DNA of 64,000 bases from Salvator merianae (taxonomy: Eukaryota > Chordata > Lepidosauria > Squamata > Teiidae): NCBI GenBank assembly GCA_003586115.2, contig QVOM02000001.1, forward strand, positions 14,025,291 through 14,089,290. Direction: 5' to 3'. Made by a program: the position numbers and the translations under genes. Shown here piece after piece: positions 49,125-59,865 of the stretch (positions within the stretch are counted from its first letter, which is position 1; each line of letters begins with the position of its first letter). Below the pieces are notes generated by a model. It was not told where the DNA came from, searched no databases, and saw only the letters and a list, made by a program, of their open reading frames with translations.

Positions 49125-49537
49125 GGTCCTGTTCACACTTTCAAGCTTTGAATGGTAGACTTCTACCATTATAAGCTGGAACAGACTGGAAGTGGGCTTC
49201 CAGCACTCGCAGTGCACATGCTGGCCCACCCGCCATGACAGTGGCCACAGAACTGTCTGGCTGCTGCCATGGTGACCAGGGACGCAGCACACGATTGCGT
49301 AGGTGCAGCCATGCCACAGCCTGCAGTGTTCACGCATGGAAGTAGGTGTGAACACTGCAGACCAGGAGCAAACCAGGTGTTCCTGATACAGCTGTGGACA
49401 GCAATTTAGCTGTCCACAGCTAATAGCAATCAGGAGCATCTGCAGATGCTTCCAAACACTAGGGCCGACGCAGAATGTGGATGCACTGCACTAGTGAGCA
49501 TCCAGATGCTCACTAGCACTAAAGTGAGAACAGGCCC
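49125..49537. mobile_element. Family A MITE
   Basis: Left end GGTCCTGTTCACACTTTC; right end TAAAGTGAGAACAGGCCC. Flanks ATA and ACA differ at one base. The interior 'ggctgctgccatggtgacca' and 'cacagcctgcagtgttcacg' match the copy at 9668 in the same orientation. Confidence 0.85.
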
Positions 49538-50010
49538 ACACTCTATTTTATCATGTATGTAAAGATATTAGAGGAATCAGACAGGAATCTTGCAGAGTTA
49601 TGGTCAGAGGAATGGGCTGGTAATCCTTTAGGTCTTGTCATGCTCACTATTGAGTCTACATGCAAGCAGGTATTCTAGGCTGCTACTGAATGTGAGAAAC
49701 GTGGGTCACATCCCACCTTTCTTTTCTGTAATCTCTGGTATTAGCGTACCTGTGTCCAGAAATCACTCTGTTGAATATTTCTCTGCCTCTGCCACTTGGA
49801 GACATTGAGCAGAAGTGGTGAAATATAAATGTTATCAGGATATAAAATACATTTTACTGTAGAGAAAGGGTAAGGGAAGATGCTAGCAAGGAAGCAGCTG
49901 GCTTGAAATTTTTATAATATGTAGCTCTACTCTAACAACTCAGCATGAGAAAGGAGATGGAGAAAGGATAGAACAGACTACTTAAGAGTTATCTTTTTGA
50001 AACAGCTGGG

Positions 50011-50016
50011 TTTATT
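50011..50016 (-). terminator. Candidate polyadenylation signal of SENP1
   Basis: TTTATT on the plus strand is AATAAA on the minus strand, about 2.1 kb after the SENP1 stop. No other canonical AATAAA was seen between it and the stop codon. Alternative non-canonical signals cannot be excluded. Confidence 0.5.
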
Positions 50017-50875
50017 TAAGAACACCACATTACCATTAAAAAAAATACAGATTTTTCAGGTTTTCCAATCATTACTTGAAAGAAAAAAACATAGTAAAAA
50101 GGGTTACCAAAGAGACTGGTATAAAAAAAACACAGAGACAGACCAAAAAGAGGTACAAACTTGTTTAGGAAGAGCACAACTTAGGGAAGTGCAATGGGAA
50201 ATTTGTACAAAATTACAACTACAGAATATAAAATGTTCCCTATCTAATGGCAAAAATATGAGAGGACATTTCTTCTTTTGTTCTTTTGAGGATAAAAAAG
50301 AACATTAAGAGGTATGTGTGGCATATGAACTTAGTGAGTACCACCATATCCTTTAGGACTTAGTTCCACCTGTATCCCATTTTTGCTGGTTTAGAGGAGG
50401 TACGAATACAGCTGCGGTGTCATGCCCACTTAAATGAATGGGACACACAGGTTAGACAGAAACTGTACACAAAAGACTGTAGTATGGCTCAGCAGCATCA
50501 GAGGATGGCACCTCTCCTTTGGGAGTTTAAAGGCCCTTCTCTTGCTAAGCTAAAATTTACATCACTGAGATTCAAGGCATTGGGCACTATAAAATGTCTG
50601 TAAAAAGAAAGCTGCAGCTGGTACCACATCCAAAATCTGACTCTATGTTGTTCTGCGTCAAGGCCTAAAAACAGGATTTGAGGAGAAAATATTTCATTTT
50701 AGGAGGTTTTTCACCACACTAGCTGTCAGGTAAAGCAGCTGTAAACAAAGGGACAGGTGAGGAAGAGAAAGTTTAGCTTCCAATTCAGTAATTCAGATTA
50801 ACAGAAATAAAGGGAAAGAGCTGAAAACCCAGACATGAATTTGTTCACTGCTACACCACTGGGAAAGGCTTATAA

Positions 50876-50891
50876 ATATATATATATATAT
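50876..50891. repeat. (TA)n microsatellite in the SENP1 3' UTR
   Basis: Eight TA units within the predicted untranslated region. Confidence 0.9.
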
Positions 50892-52126
50892 GGTATAAAA
50901 AGTTTGCCAATATTATAAAAGAGCTTTAAATAAGTCATATTGTATCTAAATTCTACAAAGAGCTTGATAATTACTCCATTCGCTATAGGACAAGAATTCA
51001 TTCAATGTACAGCTGCTCCTTTTGCTCACAAAAACTATTCAGTGTCAATTGTACGGTACGGCGGCTCTTCCTAATGCCAGGAGTTCCTCAGATTCTGCTT
51101 AAAGTGTGGGTGGGTGGGGGGAATGCTGGCTTTTATAAGGTCTGAGCCCAGATTGGAGGAAACAACCCCAGAAGTGCTTCTTAGCCTACAGCTCTGCCCT
51201 TCCTCATGATATCAGGATCCCTCCATATGGTCTACCCCTGCAAGGCAGTCAAGGAGGAAGCACTGAAGGTGATAGCTCCTCATACAGGGCCTCTCTCCCC
51301 ACAGATACCTCACGTTTCCAATGTCAGGGAGCTGCTCCTGGATTTTTCACCTCACGAAGCATCGAAGATGCATCCGCTATGAGAAAAGACTTTGAAATTA
51401 AGGTCCTGTACAGAGAAGCAAGGACAAAAGACTGTTCTTCCACTTATCATTCCTTGATGCAAAAGTGAAAAGATAACTGCTCTGTTGAACAATGTGACGT
51501 GCAACTTGCTGTTGTCTATGAGAGGATCAATTTCCAAAGAATCCAATATCCACCAAGTAATTTGAGGTTTAAGGGCAATTCAACACATTCCCTGCAACCA
51601 TTTGTCAAAATAGACTAATGAACAAACATAAATACATGCATCTGGCAAATGTGGGCAGACCAGACACAGGTCCATGCGTATTTCACTTTGATCTGGCATG
51701 CTTGCTGCGGAAGATCACTGGCAGCAACATATAGCCCAGTCCTGGCTGAATGCTGTGAAGTTAGTTTTCTCCAGAACACGGCAGATAAATACAATGGTGC
51801 CTGTGTGTTAGCCCGGCAGGTCTCAGGTTGTTTGCACAAATTGACTTTTCTGAGAGGGCAAAGACTGTGAAAGGAGAAAATTCCTTGACACCGAGGAGTG
51901 CAGAGTCCAAACATCACTTGTAAAAAATAGGGCTCAAGATACAAAAAGGCAAGTGTGCTTCTTACAGGACTCCATGGCACACTGAAACAGAATTAAAAAA
52001 ACAAAAATGTATCGTACAGAGTCTCGTAGGGTTCGGCAGGAAACCCACGCGGTTCACGCTGGAGATGGCTAAGCAGGGCAAAGGCCTGGTTCACAGTCTC
52101 TGAAGGATTCTGTATTTGGCACAAAA

Positions 52127-52189
52127 TCACAACAGCTTGCGATGGAGTATCTCCCAGACCATCTGCTTCCGGAAGTAAGGCATGTGTTG
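52127..52189 (-). CDS. SENP1: SENP1 last coding exon, with stop codon
   Basis: The terminal coding segment follows the acceptor TTTCAAG|CAA at 52190/52189. It reads [20 protein letters not shown] and stops at TGA (52129-52127). It joins in phase 0 to the preceding exon (FTQ|QHMPYF). These 20 residues form the conserved C-terminal helix of the SENP catalytic domain. The one difference noted from the mammalian sequence as recalled is Gln for Arg in RKQMVW. The protein ends at the family's normal C-terminus. Together with the two upstream exons it gives the last 80 residues. Confidence 0.96.
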   Translation of the reverse strand, partial: QHMPYFRKQMVWEILHRKLL

Positions 52190-52377
52190 CTTGAAACAAA
52201 AACAAACACAACTTTTCATGTTAATGTATGCTAACAAACTAAAAAACCAAACACTGATACTGATTATTTATTAGAACCCTGTTGCCCCCCCAAAAACAGG
52301 AGAAAGGAATAGCATAGTTGCTGTTAAGTGTTGAGTTAGCCAGGTATCCCCAGCTTCATGGATCTACCTGGTCACAG

Positions 52378-52537
52378 AAGCACACTGGGTGACCTTTGAA
52401 TAACCACTGACACTCAGCCTAGCCTACCACATGGGGTGGTTGTGAGGACACAGGGAAGAAGGTGAGAACGATCTGTGTCACCTTGAAACACTTCAAAAGA
52501 AAAGCCAGATATAAATGCGACAAATAAAAATGAAAAA
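52378..52537 (+). repeat. SINE body (same family as at 7893), last SENP1 intron
   Basis: 'cactgggtgacctttgaata', 'ctcagcctagcctaccacat', 'gtggttgtgaggacacaggg' and a final 'gccagatataaatgcgacaa' reproduce, in order, the tRNA-unrelated part of the reptile SINE whose head is seen at 7893. The tRNA head is missing here. It ends in an A-rich tail (AAATAAAAATGAAAAA). Confidence 0.75.
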
Positions 52538-52639
52538 TATTGGGCCTTGAAATGCTTAAAAAAGTCGATTACCTTGACGTTTCGATTTGACAAATCGCTC
52601 AGATCTGCACGGAACCAAACATTACAGTTAAGGATAGCT

Positions 52640-53768
52640 GGGTGGAGGTGCCCAGAGAAATATTATTTGGTCCCATTATTACAGATCAGATTCAATTACT
52701 GAGGACCAAGGATGTGGACACAGCTTGCATGGATCTGGCCAACCACATGCTCACTGCAGATTGGCGTAAGGTACCATTGGTGCACCCAGTGATATGGCTC
52801 CATTCTATCAGGAGAGGCAGCTTGGGTGCTTGATCACTGCCTGGATCAGGCTAGAAGTGGTAATAGACTAGCATGGACTGGATGAGGACCAATTAATTGA
52901 AGCTAAATCTAGACAGACAAGAGGGAGGTACCGTATGCTAAGATTCTTGAATCCATGAAATGGGGAAACACCCTGGATTTATGGAGTTGTACTCCTCCTC
53001 AAAGGCACAAATATATAGTTTAGGGATACTCCTGGACCTATGGCTGTCACCAGGGGCTCAGGTGGCAATAGTGGCAGGAATGCCTACCTCCAACTCAGGC
53101 TCATTCACCGAGTATCGCTCTTGCTGGACTGAGATAGCTTGATCACAGTAATCCATGCTCTGGTAAGATCCAGAACAGACAACAGCAAAGTGCTCTATAC
53201 TGAGCTGCCCCTGAAGATGATTTGAAAGCTACAACTAGTGCAGAACAGAGCAGCAAGGCTGTTGATTGGTATTGTGGGCTGGATGTATATCAGGCTGGTC
53301 CTATAGGAACTGCTCTGGTTACCAATTTGCCACTGAACACAATTCCAGATCCTAACACTAACTTATAAATGACTTGAGCCCCAGATACCTAAACAAATGC
53401 CTCCTCCCTCAACTGCCCATCAGTTGAGATGTGCAGGCAAAGTCCTCTTGGTAGCATCACCTCTATCAACAGTTAAAGGTGCAAGGGCAAGTGAGAGGGT
53501 CTACTCTGTGGTAGCCCCCAGGTTGCAGAATGTCCTCCCCTCTGGCATGCATCTAGTCCCTCCACACTATATATTTTGGCATATGATGAAGATGCACCTC
53601 TTTATCCTAGCTTTTGGCTGAAAAAACATCTTCCTTTCTCCCCTTTTTTCAGGCACTGTTATGTGTTGTAATTGTGCTTTATTGTAAGTATTGTAATTAT
53701 GGCTTTATTGTACCTGCCCAGAGACTTCTAGATGAAGTATGGGATAGAAATACAAACAAATAAACAGT
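52640..53768 (+). repeat. L2/CR1-type LINE, 3' portion, in the last SENP1 intron
   Basis: A 5'-truncated, decayed non-LTR LINE on the strand opposite SENP1. The end of its reverse-transcriptase frame survives in pieces (DLANHML, then a stretch matching L2-type ends with 'ctcctggacctatggctgtc', 'ctgcccctgaagatgatttg' and 'gcagaacagagcagcaaggc'). This is followed by the usual amniote 3' end ('tctactctgtggtagccccc', 'ttgcagaatgtcctcccctc') and a tail of AAATAAACAAATAAACAG-like repeats at about 53750-53768. Family assignment rests on memory of reptile L2/CR1 consensus sequences. Confidence 0.8.
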
Positions 53769-54559
53769 AGCATAGGGTGCCTCTTATATTTAATAGTTCA
53801 ACAGTAGCACTACATCAACATTCCCTGCTGAAAGCACTGAACTAAGCTGCTGTGAATGAAATCAGCATATAACAATGGAACTGCACATTCAACAAGAAGG
53901 CATTACACAGTTAACAATGACAAATAATATTCAGATCAGACGTGTCAGCTTCATGTTCAAAAGTACCAAACAGTCTTACTGCGGCTACCACTGGATTACA
54001 CTTGTGGATTTACATTAACTGCACAGAGTTTATCTTTTTCAGCTGTGTCTTAAAAGTTTCGCATGAATGCTATAGAGACAAGCATTACTGTCAGTCCCCA
54101 GTTCCTTCTTGCAACACAGTTATTTCTTTGCTCCAGCCAGTGACAACAAGAGTCAGAGATTCCTCTAAGGTTTATAGAAATGTTAGGCAGAGGAGGACTC
54201 AAGCACTGTTAGGAGAAAAAAAACTCTTCAAACAGCGGGTTAAATATAGGGTATTCCCATTAGACACCGCTACAAAATACCCCACTTGGTACTACTGAGG
54301 CAGTTATTCTGTCAGGAGCTGTAAGGTTGTGGTTCTAAGAGGGATATTCCTAGATTCTCCTTCCATCTCAGCTAAAACACTTGCTTTTTTTCCCACCTAC
54401 TCCCTCATTTCCATGCTTGGGTATCACTTTCCTTTGGTACTTTCTAGCTCTCTTGGCCCACAACTACCATGGCTCCTTAGATGCTGAACATACCACTTTC
54501 ATCACACAGACTGCCATTCTGCTGATCCAGTACCCACTTAGCCAGAACAGACAGCTCAC

Positions 54560-54655
54560 CTGAGTGAAGTTGATTGGTTTGTCTTTGGTAATGCAATCAG
54601 CATATTTACAAGCAAACATCCCACAATCACTGCCATTCATCTGCTGAGGGATTTC
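54560..54655 (-). CDS. SENP1: SENP1 active-site exon with catalytic cysteine (penultimate)
   Basis: This 96-nt exon encodes exactly 32 residues, beginning [20 protein letters not shown] and ending PINFTQ. It is the core of the C48 (Ulp1/SENP) peptidase domain. The nucleophilic Cys (human Cys603) is codon 11, TGT at 54625-54623. The Gln of the oxyanion hole (human Gln597) is codon 5, at 54643-54641. Both boundaries are phase 0: acceptor AAAG|GAA at 54656/54655 and donor CAG|GTGAGC at 54560/54559. [18 protein letters not shown] is the SENP1 form; SENP2 has [18 protein letters not shown], which settles the paralogue. No stop or frameshift is present, so the exon looks functional. Confidence 0.97.
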
Positions 54656-55635
54656 CTTTAAAAACAAGCAAAGCGGCACTTTTCTAATTAGATGGTAAAT
54701 ACTTCATATTTAACTTTATCAAATGATCATTCTAATGTGGAATGACAGGTTTAAAAATACCAAACAAACCCTCTACAAACAGCAAACCTTCAAAATTACT
54801 GAAAACAAGTGAACCAATACAATTAGGCCAACGTTAAGCCAAAGCAAACCAAGATTTAACTTTACAAACAGGCCCACCAGTTCCAACAACTGATGCATGA
54901 TCCCATGGCTGGAGGTCCGTTCCCATTCCATTCTTTCTTTATGTCCCTAGGCAAGCAGAAATCACTCCTTTTTCCTTCTGGTAGAGGAGAAAGAAGCACT
55001 CCCTCGCCTATTCTCTGTCCTTAACTGCTGCTCAGACTAGAGTAGTCAAAATGAAGATGGAAAGCCGAATTTCCTTTTCAAAAGTGAAATGTTTGAAGAA
55101 GTGTGACTTACTTTACACATTGTGTATTAATCATGTGTATCATTTAATGTGTGTTTTAGATTCCATTATACTTTTTTCAAGTTTGTTCATTTCTTGTTGT
55201 TCTAGTTCTAGTTAAAAGATGGAGCCATATCTCCTTTCATTATCATTTAAGTAATGAGAAAACCCATCAGAAATTACAAGTGAACAAACGTGGGAGCAGC
55301 TTTTTCTTTGCCCAGCATGTGGAGAGTGTGTGGTAGGCCTACTTCAGCCATGCACGTCCACAGGGACGTTTTGTGGAGGGAGAGGAGCACTACTGCACCT
55401 AAAAACTTTTTATATAGCTGGGAGCCTGAAATCATGAGCAACTAACCAGTTGATACAAGACGAGAGAACGGAGACAGAACATGGCCATTTGACTGCCATG
55501 TGGAGAGTTTTATTACACAGAAGAATGGTGGCTTTACCCACTAAACCAAGGTTTCCCATCATAAGGGATTATGTGCCCCACATCTAAGTCACAGGTATTT
55601 TTCACTATACATATGAGTGTCCAGTATACATGATT

Positions 55636-56110
55636 ATTACACAGGTGTACAAAAAAAAAGTTTTTTTCAGGTGCCAAGGTTTTTTGAATGGATTTAGGGT
55701 ATTTTGAGGGTGCCGAATTGAAAAATCCCATTACTTTTGCTGAATTGGTTCTAGTTTTTGAGATAATGGACATCCATGAAAATAATGCACTCCAACAACG
55801 CAACTTGTGTGTGATAACAAATGCAATAGCTTTTGGTCTGTCTTTTGACTCTTTAACAGTGTCTTAGGTAATGAAATATCCCATATAATTATTTTGTATT
55901 GCAATTTGTAGGCCTACAATGCTGGCAGGTCTGAATGCTTTTCAACCGTTTTCAAACGTGTTAGCGTTAATTAATTAATTAACTATTAAATATCTCAGAA
56001 ACTAGAGCCAATCTGGCAAAACTGAAGTCATATTCTTAATCAGCACCATAAACTTAATATAAAACCATTCAGACATCATTGGCACCAAAATCACTGTATA
56101 CCAGTGTTAT
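55636..56110. mobile_element. Unclassified repeat N, copy 1 (SENP1 intron)
   Basis: Starts ATTACACAGGTGTACAAA and ends TGTATACCAGTGTTAT, whose inverse (ATAACACTGGTATACA) is similar, so it has short inverted ends. It is highly similar to 57825-58294 in the same orientation. The minus frame reads NSAKVMGFFNSAPSKYPKSI in this copy. It carries 'ttaattaattaattaactat' near 55968. Confidence 0.75.
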
Positions 56111-56212
56111 TCTTCCTTTTCATCTACAAACACTCAGATTAAAAAAAATGCCTTGATTAAGAAAATGTGTGCAGTACAAGCGTTTCAGAGCCCTGCTCAT
56201 AAGCCAACATAC

Positions 56213-56297
56213 CTGGCTCTTTTTATTCAGCTGCACCCAGCCATTCGTATCAAATTCCTTTCTTTTTTTGTCTAGGCTTTCCTGCTTTAGGTATTGC
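56213..56297 (-). CDS. SENP1: SENP1 internal coding exon (third from last)
   Basis: This 85-nt exon of the nuclear SUMO-specific cysteine protease SENP1 encodes 28 residues, from [15 protein letters not shown] to NKKSQ, closely matching the known vertebrate protein just before the catalytic-cysteine loop. The enzyme matures SUMO precursors and removes SUMO from nuclear proteins. A pyrimidine-rich acceptor ends in CAG at 56300-56298. The exon starts with one G that completes a leucine codon, so the upstream intron is phase 2. It ends CAG|GTATGT at 56213/56212, a phase-0 donor. The stretch after NGW reads VQLNKKSQ, whereas the mammalian protein as I recall it has QLFSKKSQ; length is kept. SENP2 fits less well in the next exon. 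The upstream exon carrying the catalytic His and Asp was not found before base 64000. Confidence 0.95.
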
Positions 56298-56558
56298 CTG
56301 TAGATATGAGAAAAAGAATAAGTAGTAACACAATTAACAAACAGCCATACAATAAGTGAAATTGAACATTCTGAATTATTACTTTGAATTTCAGATTTTA
56401 TAGCACAATTCAACAGTTCAATGCAGCAGTAATCATGTCAAGCACAACGACAGAGATCATAAAATCCTACTAAGGTTTAATGATAAGAAACCAGTATTCC
56501 TCTGTGCAAAAACAAAATGAAAAAGAATTCCATGAATTTTGACTGGCATACAAATCCA

Positions 56559-56559
56559 A

Positions 56560-56594
<35 letters not shown>

Positions 56595-56596
56595 AT
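56559..56596. repeat. (AAAT)n microsatellite
   Basis: About nine perfect tetranucleotide units in the SENP1 intron. Confidence 0.95.
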
Positions 56597-56877
56597 CCTG
56601 TTCCTCAAGACTGAGTTTCTCATTTATTGCCCAAGGCAGTAGCATTTTTGTACTGTTATGCTCCCAACAGTGAAATTTTATAGTAAGGAAAATATAACCA
56701 GAGTTCATCTATTTTCTAGGCCAACAGAGACTGCAAAGTTCCACATGTTCACTGTATGTTAATATGCATCAGTTGAGCAACAATCCCAGAAATTTGTGCC
56801 CATGTACACACACACACACAAACTTTTTAATACAGTATTATCTAATGAAAGGTGGGCAACTTTCACAGTTACAGCAA

Positions 56878-57140
56878 GATTTGTTGTTGTTAGGTACCAC
56901 TGAGTCATGGCCAACTCCAGGTTGAATGCATGGGCACCTCCATGGTTGACTTCATGAGCATCTCCTGACTGACTACAGGAGCACCTCTATGGGGACTGGG
57001 GATCTCTATGCAGTTTTCTTTGCGAAGAGACAGAGGTGGTTTGCCATTGCCTGCTTCTGAGGAAAGGCTGGGGATTGAACCAGCAACCACCTGCTTTCGA
57101 GGCACTTTGCTCTACCACTGAGCTACAGCCACTCCCACAG
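56878..57140 (-). repeat. Near-complete tRNA-derived SINE (squamate type) in a SENP1 intron
   Basis: On the minus strand the element starts with a tRNA-like head. Its A box is TAGCTCAGTGG at 57125-57115 and its B box is GGTTCAATCC at 57081-57072, with the anticodon region between. The tRNA-unrelated body contains 'caatggcaaaccacctctgt' and ends 'ccatgactcagtggtaccta' followed by an ACAACAACAA tail at about 56890-56880. Head, body and tail are in the order of a full-length reptile SINE. It lies in the same orientation as SENP1. It is not a functional tRNA gene: the body is fused to it and the cloverleaf is incomplete. Confidence 0.85.
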
Positions 57141-57352
57141 TAAGATTCAGATAGCAGTAAATTAAGTTCTCTCAGGGCATGCTCTCAATTATGCATCACC
57201 ACTGTACTGATGAATAACTACTAACATCTGACCCTGGGTCAATCCTAACTTCACAATCAGTAACTAAAATGAAAAAAGTATCTCTGGTGTAGCATGAGGC
57301 CACAGCAACATATGAGATAAATGCCAAACTCTAACATGCTCACATACTCTCA

Positions 57353-57449
57353 AGCTGCATCCAGACAACACTCACTTATTCCTCTGTATTTGGATATTCC
57401 AGAATATCTAAATGTAGTGGAACAAGTAAACAACATCTGGATGCAGTTT
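57353..57449. mobile_element. 97-bp palindromic mini-MITE sharing the family E end
   Basis: The arms AGCTGCATCCAGACAACA and CATCTGGATGCAGTTT are inverses extending for about 27 bp, around an AT-rich loop 'ggatattccagaatatctaa'. The outer end equals the family E terminus GCTGCATCCAGAC. Confidence 0.8.
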
Positions 57450-57824
57450 TAGTTGCTACACTTAACAGATTCAGCCTCCCACTATCTTACACTCACTTTT
57501 GTCTTTTCCCCTACTTCTCTACCCAAGAACTACAGACAGATTATAGGCAATCCACCTGACGGATAAATGCTTTGGTTATTGAAGGAAGCCCAAAAATGCT
57601 AACAATGTCAGTCCCGCGTATCTTACCTCTTATTAGTTTCTTTCAACTATCAATGCACAAGTTAATGGTCTTTTTTGGAAGCCTGCTTCAGCCACTAAGT
57701 CTTAGTGTATTGTTAACTTACTTCCAAAGCAAAGACAGCAAAAGAATGCAACATGCTTGAAGTCCTAGTTCCCTTCAGCTGTCCTCCATTTTCCAAATCT
57801 ATGTAGCCAAAGCTGTTGTCAGTA

Positions 57825-58294
57825 ATTACACAGGTCTACAAAAATTTTTTTTTTTCAGGTGCCAAGTTTTTTTTAATGGATTTAGGGTATTTTGAGGGTG
57901 CTGAATTCAAAACTCCCATTACTTTTGCTGAACTGGTTCTAGTTTGGAGATAATGGACATCCATGAAACAATGCATTCCCCCAATGCGACTTGTGTGTGA
58001 TAACAAATGCAATACCTTTTGGTCTGTCTTTTGACTCTTTAATAGTGTCTTAGGTAATGAAATATCCCATATAATTATTTTGTATTTCAATTTGTAGGCC
58101 TACAATGCTATAAAAGCAACTTTTTGAAGCATTGACATTAATAACAATTACTAATTAATTACTTAACTATTAAATATCTCAGAAACTAGAGCCAATCTGG
58201 CAAAACCAAAGTCATATTCTTCATCAGTGCCATAAACTTAATATAAAACCATTCAGACATCGTTAGCACCAAAATCACTGTATACCAATGTTAT
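57825..58294. mobile_element. Unclassified repeat N, copy 2 (SENP1 intron)
   Basis: The same element as 55636-56110: ATTACACAGGTCTACAAA at the left, TATACCAATGTTAT at the right. Minus-frame reading SSAKVMGVLNSAPSKYPKSI. It differs in the middle, where copy 1 has 'ctggcaggtctgaatgcttt' and this copy has 'tataaaagcaactttttgaa'. The flanks of the two copies are unrelated. Confidence 0.75.
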
Positions 58295-59470
58295 ATGTGG
58301 CTCAGTTTACAATATTATATAGATTACATAGTCACAACATCTGACCAAAAGCTCACATCTGACTACTTTGGAAAAGACCAACACAATTAGACCCATGTGC
58401 TGAACAGGGCTTGGAATCTTTTCCTGACCAGCATCCATCCCATTCTTATTCTGTATGCTAAGATACTTACCATAGGCCTATCTTGAAAGCAACCTGTGAT
58501 ATGGCACAGGAGTCTGCAGGATTTCTCCTTTTGAGTAACAGAATCCCACACAATATCACAGACTGTTAACAGGCACATTTAATAAAAAATGGCTCTTCAG
58601 ATGGACTAACTGTACAGCCCAGAAACTGATCTGGAAAGCTGAGAGGGAAAGCACATGAATAAGCCTTAACTGTACTTGACATTGACTTTATATTTGGAAG
58701 ATGCTCCCTATTAAAGATTTTCATCTCAGGAAGGAAAACTAAAAATACCATGCTTTTGAAGAACGTGAAGATCCTAGACAGAGCAAGGTACATTATAAAC
58801 TCTGTATTTAGAACAAGCTGAGGATGTTTCTTCTCAGTTACCAAAACAAGCACTTAGTTCATTGGTCCACAAGACAAACAGAAAACAGCAGTATGTAAAT
58901 GCATACTGGTGACAAGACAGGTATCATCCGTATGGCAAAACAATATACATTCTCTTTGCAAAAGTTGTTCCTTTCTCTTACGTGTGCAAAACCTTAAGGG
59001 CGCAAAGTACAAGATCTCTGGATATAGGCAGGATAAAAATGCAAATAATACACAAATGCAAGTAAGAAGAAGCGTGACTCCAATGCAAACATTTAAGATT
59101 TTGAACACATTAAGCAGTTCTCATTTTCATGCGCTTCAATTTCTTAGCATTATATTGCTAGAAAGTTTGTGATTATACACATAAAACAGAATCATACGAA
59201 TTAGTGGGAAACTCATCCAAAGATGAAAGAACGGAAGGTGCATTCAGTTTGTAAACTGTTTGCTGGCAATCAATATTATGCTTGTACCAGGCCACCTATA
59301 TCATCAATAGCATTCTACTGAATTGTACTTTTCAGGGCTGACTTGGCTATTTAGTTCAAATAAGTCTTTCTCTAATAATATATGCTTCACTGGAGACCCT
59401 GACATACAAGTACAAGGCACAAGTTTTATGACTAACAGAAAAAATGCTAAAGAAATTTGCTTTAGTCTAG
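58295..59470. other. SENP1 intron, no feature recognised
   Basis: No exon with SENP1 similarity and no clear repeat. Open frames of 84-95 codons on the minus strand do not resemble the protein. Confidence 0.55.
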
Positions 59471-59478
59471 ATACTGAG

Positions 59479-59823
59479 TAGAGATGTGCAAAATTACATT
59501 TGCATTCACAAATTTGATCGAATATTTCGCATTTGCTGATATTCACATTGAATTGAAAACACAGTTTTTCACATTTCCAGAATTCGATCGAAACAAACCA
59601 GTTGCCCCCTTTGCAAAAACGAAGCATTTGATCGAATATTTGTGTTTTCACTGTGTTTTTCCCCAAGAAAGGGGCATCTTCAATGGGGAAAACATTGCGA
59701 AAAAAACAAAAATGAATATAAAAGAGTGGCTTTTTGCTACTGCAATTCACTGACATAGTGAAAATACAGGTTTTTATTTCAACAGCAAAGTGAAAATGTG
59801 AATTTCACTCATGAACATCCCTA
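59479..59823. mobile_element. hAT-type MITE with 8-bp target-site duplication
   Basis: Left end TAGAGATGTGC, right end AACATCCCTA (inverse TAGGGATGTT). The flanks are ATACTGAG (59471-59478) and ATATTGAG (59824-59831), an 8-bp duplication with one mismatch, the hAT signature. The interior is AT-rich with repeated 'ttgatcgaatatt' motifs (59512-59525 and 59629-59641) and no coding capacity. Intronic in SENP1. Confidence 0.85.
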
Positions 59824-59865
59824 ATATTGAGATAGAAAAGCTAATGAACTATCAGCTACAAATCA

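Larger units (their letters stand above)
49991..52126 (-). other. SENP1: Probable SENP1 3' untranslated region
   Basis: Sequence downstream of the SENP1 stop on the minus strand. It contains no recognised transposon, unlike the flanking DNA, apart from a short (TA)n run near 50876-50891. The first good AATAAA on this strand is at 50016-50011, giving a UTR of about 2.1 kb, plausible for this gene. The end coordinate assumes cleavage 10-25 nt past the signal. Small open frames in the stretch have no recognisable protein similarity. Confidence 0.6.

Noticed and set aside
57060..57140. Possible tRNA gene on the minus strand
   Set aside because: The tRNA-like head continues straight into a SINE body and tail.
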